DNA of 64,000 nt from Bolinopsis microptera (GCF_026151205.1 NC_087073.1:20612837-20676836); one strand, 5' to 3'. Counted from the first letter of the stretch, positions 1 through 12,837 are shown. The notes: generated by a model not told the origin, from the letters alone. Numbers and translations: made by a program.

Positions 1-664
1 TAGGGATATTCCAAGGGATATTAGGGATATTCCAAGGTAAGAGATATTAGGGATATTCGAAGGGATATTAGGGATATTCCAAGGTAAGAGATATTAGGGA
101 TATTCTAAGGGATATTAGGGATATTCCAAGGTAAGAGATATTAGGGATATTCTAAGGGATATTAGGGATATTCCAAGGTAAGAGATATTAGGGATATTCT
201 AAGGGATATTAGGGATATTCCAAGGGATATTAGGGATATTCCAAGGGATATTAGGGATATTCCAAGGGATATTCCAAGGGATATTAGGGATATTCCAAGG
301 AATATTAGGGATATTCCAAGGTAAGGGATATTAGGGATATTCCAAGGGATATTAGGGATATTCTAAGGGATATTAGGGATATTCCAAGGGATATTAGGGA
401 TATTCCAAGGGATATTAGGGATATTCCAAGGGATATTAGGGATATTCCAAGGGATATTAGGGATATTCCAAGGTAAGAGATATTAGGGATATTCGAAGGG
501 ATATTAGGGATATTCCAAGGTAAGAGATATTAGGGATATTCTAAGGGATATTAGGGATATTCCAAGGTAAGAGATATTAGGGATATTCTAAGGGACATTA
601 GGGATATTCCAAGGGATATTAGGGATATTCCAAGGGATATTAGGGATATTCTAAGGGATATTAT
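1..664. repeat. 21-bp satellite with TTAGGG motif
   Basis: Tandem array of a unit close to TTAGGGATATTCCAAGGGATA, with a second unit type in which AAGGTAAGAGATA replaces AAGGGATA. The array is cut by the window's left edge and fades near 660. The units contain the vertebrate-type telomere hexamer TTAGGG, but never in direct hexamer tandem, so this is an interstitial satellite rather than a telomere. Confidence 0.95.
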
Positions 665-1511
665 GGATAATCATAAATCATATTACAATTTACATATTAC
701 ATAAAATGCTTATATTACACAATCTTTAATCTTAATATACTTCAGTACCTCGATTTAGAAATTATTGACGCGCCATAAAATCGATTTGGCAGAGTGACAG
801 TCAACGATGGTAAAAACCCCGATCTGTACCAATAATTTGACCACAACTAAATGGTTGCAGTCTAAGTTATTAACTCAACATGACCTTTTTTGACAGAGCT
901 GCTTCCTGAGAAGCAGTCACTGCTGTCATAATAGCGGTTATAAACTTAAACTTGTAGCCGTGGGAGAGGCTGGGAGATGGTTCCAGCGCTCTCTGGGGTA
1001 AAATAAGGATCATTTACAGAGCTCGTAGCTCGCATAAAATATATATAATATATGAGGTCACCCTGCTTATACAAGAAATGAATGGAAACTAGTTCATCAC
1101 CGTACAGATTGTCTGGCTTTGATAAATAGATTAGATATTTTTGCGTTTTGATTGACCCAGCAAGAACTGCTGACACTCACACATCACACATCACACATCA
1201 CACATCACAAATCACACTTGAGGTGAACGTTACAGAAACCATCTTATAATATCGACTTGCAATAAAAGTGAGAAATGAATAATATTGACTGCTGCATATT
1301 AAATAAACATAATATGAAATGACTTATGAGGAAGAGATAGCAACTGGCTCACCAAGTCGTGACCATCAGTCCAATAGCTTATTAAAACTTTAACAGTTTT
1401 GTGACGAGATGAATTGGATGTAGTTTTGCCATTTCGTCAGGAAAAGTTTAAAGATGGAATTATAAGAAATTTCAAGGGTTGAACTTCTACAAATAGTGAG
1501 ATTAATATTAC

Positions 1512-1649
1512 CCCTTGATCTGGACTCTGTATTGTTACTCTGCAGATTGTCCTGAAGGATTGTTACATCCTCCAATTTAAGCCGTACCAGATCCACCACC
1601 CCTCCAATCCCCTCCTTCTCTCCACTTATAAACCGCACAGACGACACTA
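1512..1649 (-). CDS. possible exon of an unidentified gene
   Basis: On the - strand a stretch of about 138 bp is open in one frame between a possible acceptor (..CTGCAAG) and a possible donor (GTAATA). It reads VSSVRFISGEKEGIGGVV and continues with a Leu/Asp/Asn-rich hydrophilic segment. Composition looks like protein, but the splice sites are weak and no family is recognised. The leading two bases mean the preceding exon would have to end in phase 1. It lies downstream of the C2-domain gene on the same strand and could belong to it, but nothing connects the two. Confidence 0.25.
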
Positions 1650-1743
1650 CTTGCAGGGTTTCAATAGTGGTCACTAGATTGTATTAAATAGTTGCTCCCC
1701 AGATATTACATGCAGGTTAATACCTCTAATAGTACAGTAATGG

Positions 1744-1882
1744 GTAGTACCTAGAGAGCAGCCTGGGTGGGTCCAGTGAGTGGGCACTAATATTGGGCAG
1801 GCTACTTACCTTGTAGTACCTAGAGAGCAGGCTGGGTGGGTCCAGTGAGTGGGCACTAATATTGGGCAGGCTACTTACCTTG
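1744..1882. repeat. 69-bp tandem duplication
   Basis: Two nearly identical 69-bp copies in direct orientation, each starting GTAGTACCTAGAGAGCAG and ending CTACTTACCTT. There is one visible base difference, so the duplication is recent. Confidence 0.95.
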
Positions 1883-2210
1883 TACGGTATTTAACTGGCG
1901 GCTTGTAAGTTGAATCATCAAGTAGACAGTAGTCGTAGTTTAGTGGTGTATAGCAAGGTGGTTATGTAAATCTGACTATCAAAAGCATGCAATCATATTA
2001 TAATTTACAGCGAAACAGTTGCACATATACTGCACAATCTGTACTGAAAGGATCATTAAGCTGACAGCTACTTCCCATTACATCATAGTGCTGGGAGGTA
2101 TTAAAAACGGCGCACTCTTCATTTGTAAAATATTCAGCTATTTCAGTAGGTTACAGTGTTATAGCACCCGGTTTGTTGGCATATTGCTAATTGAGCGGGT
2201 AGAGATAGAG

Positions 2211-2400
<190 letters not shown>

Positions 2401-4499
2401 CACTGGTATAATAAGATGATAGCAGGACAAGCTGTGACCATTTAGCACTCCCTAGAGAACACCCCAAAATAACTCAGCCGCTCCAAGTAATGTCGCCCTC
2501 TCACTTACTTCCCGCCCACTCTCACCCTCCCCATTACTCCCACCTTTACAACCCTACCCTTCTAATTATTGTACAGGAAAATGTGGCTCGGTGAGATGGC
2601 TATCTACAAGAACTGTTTGTGATAGGATCCTCATTCTCAAAGTTCAACTTGACACCAGAAAATAATAATATGTACCAGAACTCAAAAGCAAAAGCTACTC
2701 TCCATCAGCAGCAGCCATTCAGCCAACAATAATTATTATTTCGTGCCAGAATCAGTGAAGATCACGATTAGATAATATACCGTCACTGATACAAGTAGTG
2801 ATTACTATTATCACAAGTTATAAGTTATTGTGAAGAAACCACGTGTGGTCACATGCAACATGGAATGTTAACTAACTTGTTGCACGGTTAACGTGGAGAG
2901 GCAGCTCATTGTTTTCAGACCGCCGTATCAGGTATTCAGAATTAAATAAGCCCATCATTCAAAATGTTTGTTAGCGGAATTGTTACTATTTTTAGCCGTA
3001 AAGTGTTTATTGATTAACTGATATAAGTTTTAAAAGTAAGTGATTTAAGTTTATTATATATACGCATATATTAGGGTTCTAAATTAAAGAGATCTCCAAA
3101 AACTATTTTACATTATTCTATAAAAGATGATAGATCACTTACTTTATAGTATTGCAATAACTATTATACTATTATACTAAGCTAAGGTACCAGAAACTAC
3201 ACTCAATTAAAGTGTTGATGAGATATATCAACGGGGTATTCCCTTAGGAATTATACATAGTTCGCACATAATATAAATACTTTTGTAACTATATATTTGT
3301 AGCTATATATTTTGGGCTATGTAAGCTGTAATATAACTTCCCAGTTATGATGCTCACTTAACTGTCTGTTTCAATAGTTTTATGAACGCGTTCATTAAAC
3401 ACTTTAATAGTTTGACTCTTGATACCGTTCGAACGGTAGGCCTGGCCAATCACAATATATTTGGCCACCTTCCTTGTAAACTGTAAGCTATTTAGTATGC
3501 TGCCATATTTAAACGTTAATTCGGGCCATACTTGATGTATTTGAGTATCTGTCAAGGCGAGAAAGACAAATAAAGGACGAAGCTAGCAACAGAAAGCAAC
3601 AAGTTATTGAATCTAAAAGTCTCCTGATCCTCCAACTTAATCAGCGAACAGCAAACAGACAGATCAGATCAGCTTGTAATTTAAATGTCAGGGGGAGGTT
3701 TTTGAGGAAGTCACCACCAATATAACGCAGACATCCAATACAACAGTTTTAGCACGGAGAGCAGTAAATTAAAAGCTCCAGCTCCGTTCCAATTAGTTAT
3801 ACTGTCTTGGGGAAGTCACGTTTATAATGAGAATTGTAACAGTCTGAGATTGGGGGGTTATAAAATGAATAATTAGTTCACGTCCACAATCATCACTTTG
3901 TTTTCTCTAAAGCTCCACAAATGAATAATGTAATGGATAGTAAGCTTGACAATGGTAACTGCTCATGATGTCTTATATAGCTAAATAGCTTTAGTGTGTG
4001 TGTGTATAAGATGGTGATGACGTGATGACGTCATGACATACAACCTCTTTAATGATAATGACGCAACAACACAAAACAAGTCAACTATTAAAATAGGCAG
4101 TTGCAAGCGGGGATAATGCAGGTTTGTTGAAACATATAACGAGAAGGTTGAGACAGATGCTTTCAAATATATCATGACGTGATGAGCAATGAATGGGAGT
4201 TTTCTGACTTGGTAAAAGCTTTTAACAGGTCATCTTAATAGATTACAATGGCAAATAGGTTGGATAATAGCTGGATAATAGCTGGCTCATAGCCATCTAA
4301 CAACACATAAGAATGGTAAATACATTCCATCCATTCATCATCATAATTAGTAGGGTTAAATTTTATAATTACCACAGTTCAGTTCTTTCAATCTTAAGAT
4401 GATCATGATATTGTTCACTGATATATAATAATGTTTCTAGAGTTCAAAATGTTTGATATTTCCGTATAATATAATGCGAAAGGGAAACTGCTCTTTCCA

Positions 4500-4582
4500 G
4501 GAAAATGTTCAACGTTTCAATGTAACAACATCATATCCATGTTCTCAAATTATTTGTTATAACATAGCAGTGTTGAAAGTAT
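4500..4582 (+). repeat. dispersed repeat, copy 1
   Basis: This segment (..CGTTTCAATGTAAC..TCTCAAATTATT..GTGTTGAAAGTATT) recurs with scattered substitutions at 47,765-47,848 in a myosin intron. It is a diverged interspersed repeat of unknown class. Confidence 0.75.
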
Positions 4583-5218
4583 TAAAGACACAAAGATGAT
4601 CTTATTCATTATTGTAGTGCACCTACTAAAGTAACGAATATATGCTGACCGGATGTAACCTGAGGGGGGCTCGCCACACCTCACAGCTGTACGCATACCC
4701 ACCACCTTTTTATATTGTACAGTAAACACAGCACTCCATTTACACTGCTAACCAGAGGTCGGACAAAGCAGGTCACCTGTACAGGACTACCTCGTACAAT
4801 GTGTGTTGTACAATTAATCAAACAACTTTAACATCCCTTACTTTCCATCATACAGTCGTTGAATTAATCAACAATATGGTCAAAACGTGCGATGAAACTT
4901 AGGCCCGGATCCACTGAGGTTCTGTGTAACTATACGACATACGTGTGGACTGAGATCAGGGGTTGTATATTCTGTTCAGTTCATATTTTATGGGACCAGT
5001 ATCCAGCATTATGGAGTACCATGATTATGTTATGTCTACAGTACATCTGGTATTCAGTAAGTTCTGTAGAAGTTGTTAAACCTGGACTACAAGAGTTGTT
5101 ATACCGAACACACGGTAGAGAATCCTAATTCATTGTGACAAATTACACCCTCTAACACCGAGCTTGAGAAGATGCTCAGAGAAGCAAGATACGGATCTAC
5201 CCCCGTCCTGACTCTCTG

Positions 5219-5740
5219 TACGTGCGGGACTGTCTGTACGTGCGGGACTGTCTGTACGTGCGGGACTGTCTGTACGTGCGGGACTGTCTGTACGTGCGGG
5301 ACTGTCTGTACGTGCGGGACTGTCTGTACGTGCGGGACTGTCTGTACGTGCGGGACTGTCTGTACGTGCGGGACTGTCTGTACGTGCGGGACTGTCTGTA
5401 CGTGCGGGACTGTCTGTACGTGCGGGACTGTCTGTACGTGCGGGACTGTCTGTACGTGCGGGACTGTCTGTACGTGCGGGACTGTCTGTACGTGCGGGAC
5501 TGTCTGTACGTGCGGGACTGTCTGTACGTGCGGGACTGTCTGTACGTGCGGGACTGTCTGTACGTGCGGGACTGTCTGTACGTGCGGGACTGTCTGTACG
5601 TGCGGGACTGTCTGTACGTGCGGGACTGTCTGTACGTGCGGGACTGTCTGTACGTGCGGGACTGTCTGTACGTGCGGGACTGTCTGTACGTGCGGGACTG
5701 TCTGTACGTGCGGGACTGTCTGTACGTGCGGGACTGTCAG
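5219..5740. repeat. 18-bp minisatellite, about 29 units
   Basis: Near-perfect tandem copies of CTGTACGTGCGGGACTGT. Because 18 is divisible by 3 and the unit contains no stop, three frames stay open across the array (VRDCLY, CTCGTV and, on the - strand, TVPHVQ repeats). There is no start or splice context and no recognisable flanking protein, so I do not call a gene. One further variant stretch of the same unit lies at 6421-6450, on the far side of an inserted element. Confidence 0.95.
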
Positions 5741-5743
5741 TAC

Positions 5744-6420
5744 ACCCCTGCAGATTTCGTCGATTTCAGGTGCCGTCGGCACCATAAAAATTAAAAGCAA
5801 ACATAAATTTTTTCCCCTAAAATCGAACGCTTTCTGCGCAAAAAATTGACCTCAACAGAAAAAATTAAACATGGCTTCAAATCCAAATTTGAACCAGAGA
5901 TTTTTCACTTCCTCTCGATAAACTTAATTTTCAACCCAAAATAAAGTCTCAAAGGGGTAAATTACTCAGGTCAGGATTGTAGGCATAGCAATGATTATGC
6001 CAAACCATACATTTTTGTAAATTCATTAAACTATCAATTTAGCCTAAAACACCCTATTTCGCAAAATTTTTCCGGGGGGCTGCGCCCCCCTAGCCCCCGC
6101 CAATGTGGTCCGCCCCTTACCTGGACCCCGCTGGGAGCGCGCCCCCAGACCCCTGCCACAGCTTGCAGCTTCGCTCGCCGACAGCCCCCCCCCCCCCCCA
6201 AAGAAAAATCCTGGCTACGTGCCTGAGCAAAATATAGGTTAAGGGCTTTTCAGATGATTTGGCTCCTCAACAGATACCGACGTACATAACGGTCAATATG
6301 TAGTTTAGGTTTACCTGGCCCGTAGGTTACGAATGTGCCCGAGGAGGAAAAAAAAAGCAAACTTAAGAAAATTTCTCGGGAACTTAAAAGTTCACCTCAA
6401 AACGAAATCTGCACCTATGT
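5744..6420. mobile_element. 677-bp non-autonomous element, 8-bp TSD
   Basis: The direct repeat GTCAGTAC flanks this block on both sides (5736-5743 and 6421-6428). The ends are imperfect inverted repeats sharing TGCAGATTTCGT. The interior has no coding capacity; it carries a C/G-rich hairpin near 6075-6105 and a C-run near 6183-6199. The 8-bp duplication suggests a hAT-like mobiliser, but no transposase is present. Confidence 0.75.
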
Positions 6421-6643
6421 GTCAGTACGTGCGGGACTGTCAGTACGTGGGCCTTAGTTCGGGGGCTGAGCTATTAGTATTGTTACTGCTTAGTTTATAA
6501 GACCAATCACTATGGACTATGTAGAATCTATATTATATTAATATGTCTTACAGTGGAGCCTCGTACAGCTGGTATCAAAATGTTTTCGGCAGAATTGCCT
6601 ATGGAGTATGGAGTATATCTGTCTGAATATATTCATTGCCTAG

Positions 6644-6724
6644 ATCGATCCAAATGTAGTCTTGAACGAGTTTCGTGACAGCGCCTGTCTCCATCTCTAT
6701 GACAAACGTAACTTATCATCTAAG
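6644..6724 (+). CDS. possible 27-codon exon, unidentified
   Basis: The stretch from a TAG acceptor to a GTAAGA donor is open in phase 0 and reads IDPNVVLNEFRDSACL followed by HLYDKRNLSSK. The protein-like composition and good donor make it exon-like, but 27 open codons can arise by chance and no partner exon could be confirmed. Confidence 0.22.
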
Positions 6725-6941
6725 GTAAGACCCAGCTTGACACTTGACCCTCACACAATATCACACTCACGTGTAAGAGGTTGTGGTTGTACCTGTAACT
6801 AAGAAAGTTGTGAACGTTTATTAAAAGGGCCAAATATTTGAAGCTTCTCTCTCAGTAATTAATGAATGGATCAGACAGCTAATATCAAGAGTCAGTAGAG
6901 CGTGCAGATACATGAACATTACTCACTACACACGGGTTCTG

Positions 6942-7060
6942 AAGAACATAACCCGTGTTCTGAACAATACAAAACACTTGATCTGAAGAACATAACCCGT
7001 GTTCTGAACAATACAAAACACTCGATCTGAAGAACATACCACGTGTTCTGAAGAACATTA
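6942..7060. repeat. 44-bp tandem repeat, about 2.5 copies
   Basis: Units contain CTGAAGAACATAACCCGTG then TTCTGAACAATACAAAACAC. They are adjacent and in direct orientation with a few substitutions. Confidence 0.85.
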
Positions 7061-8550
7061 CATGGTACGGGGAACTGAGTGTCCGTTATTGTTCTAGCGA
7101 CTACAGAACTGAAGAACTAGTGGCGAACTACTTAAAGACCCACTACTACAGTGTCATTGTGTTCTAGAGTAGCAGACTTGTTAATGTGCCTCCTCTCCGA
7201 TACGGTGAGATTCTGGTACATGGATAATAAAGGAGGTAGAACATTCAGTCCAGTCCAGTCCAGTGATCAATGAAATTAAGCATCAAGTTACTGGAGTACT
7301 CATGGTTTAGTTATTTAGCTAGACAACCAAACTCCAAACTAGTTGTACTGTGGAATGTGCCATAACTAAACTGTGGAACTGTATCTAGATTTAACCGTAC
7401 CACCTATCACGTGACTAAGGTAGGACACCTACCACCTGTCCCAGTGTCCCAGTGTCCCACCTCGGTCACGTAATAACAAGAACAATGTTATCTTGTTCAC
7501 ATGTCCCTTCACAGCAACTCCCGCGCAAACTTCATACCTACACTATAAATTGTTCCAGGAGCAGCTAAGTAGTGGTGTGTACAGCACAAGTTGGCAGATA
7601 CAGGATCCAGCAATGTTATTAAAGCACGTACCTACGAGATTATTTAATGTCGTAGGTACGTCGTGCACTATTATAATAATAATAATAATTTCTATTTGCT
7701 AAGTCATTTAATATGCATTTTGTGTTTGTTTCTCCCGTTTTTCTTCCCTTGCATTGCAAGCCCTGTCTCTTGTAAAAACAACCACTTTTGTAGATACACA
7801 CAGTCTCTACGTCTTTATCCTCTGGTCCCTAGGGTCAGCTGACTCCGGGCCAGAGGAAAATTACCGATTGCCAAGGTTTGATGCCTAGGCAGTCGAGACC
7901 TCTTATTGAGACCCGATATAATAATACTAATAATAACTATAAATTTATACATCGCTTTATAGCCAAAGAGAACTCAAAATCTAAAGATTCAGTTAAGTCA
8001 TCTAAAGAGCTAAAGCGACTCATGAGCAATGAACATGTACATAGTAAGTAGTAGTATATATTAAATAACTCAATGCACTGTCGAGGATTAGAGCAACAAA
8101 ACTCGTACCAATAATACACCATGCCATTGTACAATGATAGATCAGGTGATCAGAGTTAATGGTCATAGTACCATTATACAATATACATATAATGTACATG
8201 TAGTTGTTAGTACCTTATTACCACAGTACATTTACATGTAAGTACAATTAGTACCACACGGGCAAGCTGCAGGACTACACCCATTCCTTTACCTGCAGCT
8301 GGACGTGGTGGTAAAAATAGCATTTGAAGCTTGATGTAATGAATCGCAACATGACAATACATGTTATGTAAGATATTATCTTGCGGATACGATAAAATTG
8401 GTTCTTGACAGGTCAATCCGACGAAGAACTCAAGGATAGCCTTGAGAAATATTATAGATTGTAGATTGTAGATTGTATCAATAATAAGAAGTGAACGATG
8501 GCACGGTATAACTTCAACCATTGTGGAGGGTTAATATTTGCAGCGATATT

Positions 8551-8730
8551 ATACATTTATCACATGCCTTCTCATGCGATATCAAAACTTTCGCCCACGA
8601 GGCTTGCCGAGTTAGCGAAAGTTTCGATATTTCCCGAGGCTTGCCGAGGGTTATATCGACATTTTCAATCACGAGGCTTGCCGAGTTTTGAAAATGTTGA
8701 TATCGCATGAGAAGGCATGTGATTAATGTT
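8551..8730. mobile_element. palindromic multi-hairpin element
   Basis: The ends form a long inverted repeat (TCACATGCCTTCTCATGCGA against TCGCATGAGAAGGCATGTGA). Inside are three smaller hairpins, each with CGAGGCTTGCCGAG at its tip. There is no coding capacity and I found no clear target duplication. The design (palindromic ends around several internal hairpins) is MITE-like. Confidence 0.7.
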
Positions 8731-8743
8731 TTATCACACTTTC

Positions 8744-9490
8744 TTTGGAGCCAAATTTGGCCGGGAAAGCAGAATTTGATCAAACGTTAGTTATAAATCT
8801 CACCAAAGCAAAACTAGACATGTCGAACTTATTTATGTTTATAATGTCCAAGCTATATATAGCTCTCGATAAGTTAGTATTTCAGATATCGAAGATACAA
8901 TACGTAAAATTAGGATCTCACGTTCCCACATTTATGACACAGTGAATGCTGTATGCCGCGCCCAATTTGCTTTCTATTGATACGTAGTGCATGCGATATT
9001 AATGTGTTTTCCGCCTATGGGTCTTGTACTTATGTGTCTAGAATATTCCGCCGCGAGCGCGTTTGATACGTAATTACATCCTGCAAATCAATTGATGTGA
9101 GGTGATTCTAATACTTTATTTCTATTAGATATTTTTAGAGTCATTAAAACTGTAGATGCAGTATAATGTATAGAACATCCGTTTAAGTGTTGATTATACA
9201 TCACAGTCCTTATCGTATAATCTGTATCTGCGATAAGGTGAAAGAATTTCCTGGTTCTTGTATTTGAATAGAGCTGTGGGGTCATAATTAGTGTCTATTT
9301 ATCAGTCCACATTATACACTGCACACCCTAATTTACATCAACAATATTATCGTCCGTCTTGATTCTTGATTGTCTGTTATTTCAGAATGATTTAATCAAT
9401 GCAACTTGTAATCGTTGACTTAGAATTTTATCAAGTATTCTGCTTAGTTCTTAGTCAGTATACATCTTTACTTGCCATTATTTGCCATTA
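8744..9490 (+). repeat. 747-bp tandem duplication, copy 1
   Basis: Begins TTTGGAGCCAAATTTGGCC and is followed immediately by a second copy. The copies differ by a few substitutions and short indels. No gene is recognised in the unit. It includes the palindrome GCCAAATTTGGC, which also occurs near 12,975. Confidence 0.95.
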
Positions 9491-10241
9491 TTTGGAGCCA
9501 AATTTGGCCTGGAAAGCAGAATTTGATCAAACGTTAGTTATAAATCTCACCAAAGCAAAACTAGACATGTCGAACTTATTTATGTTTATAATGTCCAAGC
9601 TATATATAGCTCTCGATAAGTTAGTATTTCAGATATTAAAGATACAATACGTGAAATTAGAATCTCGCGTTTCACATTTATGACACAGTGAATGCTGTGT
9701 GCCGCGCTGAATTTGCTTTGTACTGCTACCTAGTGCATGCGATATTAATATAATGTGTTTTCCGCCTATGGGTCTTGTACTTATGTGTCTAGAATATTCC
9801 GCCGCGAGCGCGTTTGATACGTAATTACATCCTGCAAATCAATTGATGTGAGGTGATTCTAATACTTTATTTCTATTAGATATTTTTAGAGTCATTAAAA
9901 CTGTAGATGCAGAATAATGTATAGAACATCCGTTTAAGTGTTGATTATACATCACAGTCCTTATCGTATAATCTGTATCTGCGATAAGGTGAAAGAATTT
10001 CCTGGTTCTTGTATTTGAATATAGCTGTGGGGTCATAATTAGTGTCTATTTATCAGTCCACATTATACACTGCACACCCTAATTTACATCAACAATATTA
10101 TCGTCCGTCTTGATTCTTGATTGTCTGTTATTTCAGAATGATTTAATCAATGCAACTTGTAATCGTTGACTTAGAATTTTATCAAGTATTCTGCTTAGTT
10201 CTTAGTCAGTATTCATCTTTACTTGCCATTATTTGCCATTA
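9491..10241 (+). repeat. 747-bp tandem duplication, copy 2
   Basis: Direct, adjacent copy of 8744-9490. It ends in the same TTGCCATTATTTGCCATTAT motif that ends copy 1, and that short repeat may have mediated the duplication. Confidence 0.95.
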
Positions 10242-10863
10242 TCTGCTTCGAGCTAGAAATTATCTGAACTGGAAATTATCAGAACATTTGTAATATTCAA
10301 ATGTATCTCTTCAACATTTTAGAACGCAGTACTCCACCAGCCTATAACCACCCTGGTCATGGCCAGGTAGTTCACCCGTACTGTTACCAATATTGAATTG
10401 GTCTAATGAATGGCAGCACATTAATCATCGGACCTGTTTGCCACAGTGCCCAGACTAATTTATAACCAGATTAGCTGATTAAGTTACGTCATTCGTCCCT
10501 TGATATATTTATATAAATAATATATTTTATAGGATGTTTTTATTGCACTTATTTGCACTAACTAAAATTCAGTTAAAACTAGTCCTGGGATAGAATTTCC
10601 GCTCTTTATTGTACAGAATCTACATATAAGTCTCTTTAATCTTTATCAGTCTGTTTTTAGATCAGCCACGAATTTCGCAAGCTAATCTAGGCGAAACCGG
10701 TTTGGAAAAGCCAAGTATAATTTCTGCACAATTTCTATATGGAATATGGCTCAAAGAAGGGATCAGAGGGGGTTAAAATTCAGGTCTGAAATGGCTGAAA
10801 TCTGGCTTTGTTTTGTGTGTTTTCTTCCTTCGAATAGATCAAACATCGTTTCTGTGTTTACTA

Positions 10864-12377
10864 CAGGGTGGCCCATAAGTGACTACCCACACGCAACCTC
10901 TTAATAACTCACGTAATTCGTCTCCAAATTGCACCAAAATTTCAGAGATTATAGATATGGGTCAAACTTAGATTTCCTGTAAGTTTCGTAAGCCACGCCC
11001 AATTACAGCGGGCGTGGCGTGACACTCCCTCTTTTTCACTATTGTCTTCATAAAATGAGAACGCTTTAAGCTAAGAACTCAAAATTTTTTGCACACATTT
11101 GGCTTGATAATTGAAAACTTTTCCAAAAGTTTCAAGTTCATTGGTTAAAATATGGCTGAGTTATGACCATTTTAAAATCCATCGGATATGTGATCCGAGC
11201 ACTCAGTCAGTGATATTTGCACTCAATTAGTGATCTCGTCACCCAATCTGATCAAGAGTAAGGCGTTAGCGTGTATTAATGAGGTTCATTAGGCTTTGAT
11301 TGGATACCGATGATGTCTTTGCTAGAAAGGAAAACACAAATTTTTAGGATAAATCAATAAATGAAATCAACTAATAAAAATTCCCACACAAAAACAATTC
11401 AATAATTTCAATTAAGATGTTCAAGGAAATCTATCCTCGATTGGAAATCACGGTCCAAAAGTTTGTGTTCCTTTGTGATTCGGTAGGCCCGGTTAGAAAG
11501 GTCTAGCTTTATGATTCGCTGAAGGGTTGTTCTGCTGAGTGCTGAGGTCTAAGGCAGGAGCTCGTTTCCGGGTGCCAATCTTAGGTGTGTCCATCACGTC
11601 ACCAACAACCATCGTGATGTTTTCTACAGTCCTCGCAGTTCGTCTTCTGCCGACTCTTCGCCGATCGTGTGCAGAAAACGTAAACTTGATCTTGTGATGA
11701 ATGTCAAAGCAGCTTTTCCGGCAAGGGGGTGGTCGGTTGAATTTCATCTGAAATTGTCGTTTAATCTGAGGGTAGAACTCCCCATTTTCTTTCTTCAGGT
11801 AGACGAACAATCGTTGTTCTGCAGTAAAGGGAGGATAGTGAACCATTTTTATTGATTGTAAGGAACCTGTGACTAGCAGGGCTAACAAGCCCTGAAATGG
11901 TGACACCACCATAAATTCGTGTGATAGCGTTTTAGGTGCTGTCAGCTGTATAGGCCGGCCCATAAGCAGGCTGCAACCAATCAAGCGGTGCATGTGAGCC
12001 AAACAGGCCATTAACCAAGTGACGAGATCACTGACTGAGTGCTCGGATCACGTATCCGATGGATTTTAAAATGGTCATAACTTAGCCATATTTTAACCAA
12101 TGAACTTGAAACTTTGGGAAAGGTTTTCAATTATCAAGCCAAATGTGTGCAAAAAATTTGGAGTTCTTAGCTCAAAGCGTTCTCATTTTATGAAGACAAT
12201 AGTGAAAAAGAGGGAGTGTCACGTCACGCCCACTGTAATTGGGCGTGGCTTACGAAACTTTCAGGAAATCTAAGTTTGACCCATATCTATAATCTCTGAA
12301 ATTTTGGTGCAATTTGGAGACGAATTACGTGAGTTATTAAGAGGTTGCGTGTGGGTAGTCACTTATGGGCCACCCTG
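10864..12377. mobile_element. mariner-like (IS630/Tc1) element, TA TSD
   Basis: The element starts CAGGGTGGCCCATAAGTG and ends with its inverse complement. It is flanked by TA on each side (10862-10863 and 12378-12379), the target duplication of IS630/Tc1/mariner elements. The terminal inverted repeats are about 365-380 bp and nearly identical. The interior carries a - strand ORF with only the DNA-binding part of a transposase, so this copy cannot move by itself. Confidence 0.88.
11493..11846 (-). pseudogene. truncated mariner-type transposase, HTH region only
   Basis: The ORF is 117 codons when started at the methionine before VHYPPFTAEQRLFVYL; the frame stays open upstream to 12,011. Residues 6-50 resemble the N-terminal helix-turn-helix (DUF4817-like, pattern FTxEQRxFV) found in mariner/IS630-type transposases. 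GRRRTARTVENI and then IGTRKRAPALDLS resemble the linker and second helix-turn-helix. The ORF stops just after this, and no DDE/DDD catalytic domain follows. It is a decayed or deleted transposase gene inside the element at 10,864-12,377. Family assignment is from memory of the motif pattern. Confidence 0.7.
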
Positions 12378-12837
12378 TACTTTTTGTGAGGGTGACTGTA
12401 GTTTGTTCTAACACTTCCTTTTTAATTTCGAGTAAGCGATTAAGGAAATTAATTATCCTGATTGATTGTATCGCTGACAAGTACCAAAACTTTGTGCAAC
12501 TTTCAAGTCTGCTTGTAAACTTTGATCTCGTTTTCAATAACCTTAAGTCACTTAAAGCTCGTACAAGCCAGGGAGTTTTTACTTTGTTTCATCATCCGAA
12601 GCCTAATTAGGTTTTGAACTATGAAGTGCAGTAAAAAAGCAACAGCTTAAAAAAGTTTTACAACAAAAAATTGTATTTTGCTTAACACATGTCAAACGCA
12701 AGGAAATGTTTTTAATACAGGGTATAAATATATATTTTTCCTATACGGGGAAAGTTTATCTGATCATTGCATTTACGGTCATAGACTACTTCAGGTTGTT
12801 GATTTAAATCTCTATTTAAATCAGTACCTCACAGTAG

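Larger units (their letters stand above)
6429..8500. other. no supported gene except one possible exon
   Basis: Contains a 44-bp repeat triplicate around 6942-7060, a short (AAT)n run near 7672-7690, and otherwise unremarkable AT-rich sequence. Confidence 0.5.

Noticed and set aside
5172-5849. Open frames of about 190-233 codons on both strands (VRDCLY, CTCGTV, VPHVQT repeats)
   Set aside because: An 18-bp stop-free unit keeps frames open; no splice signals, family match or codon bias supports a gene.
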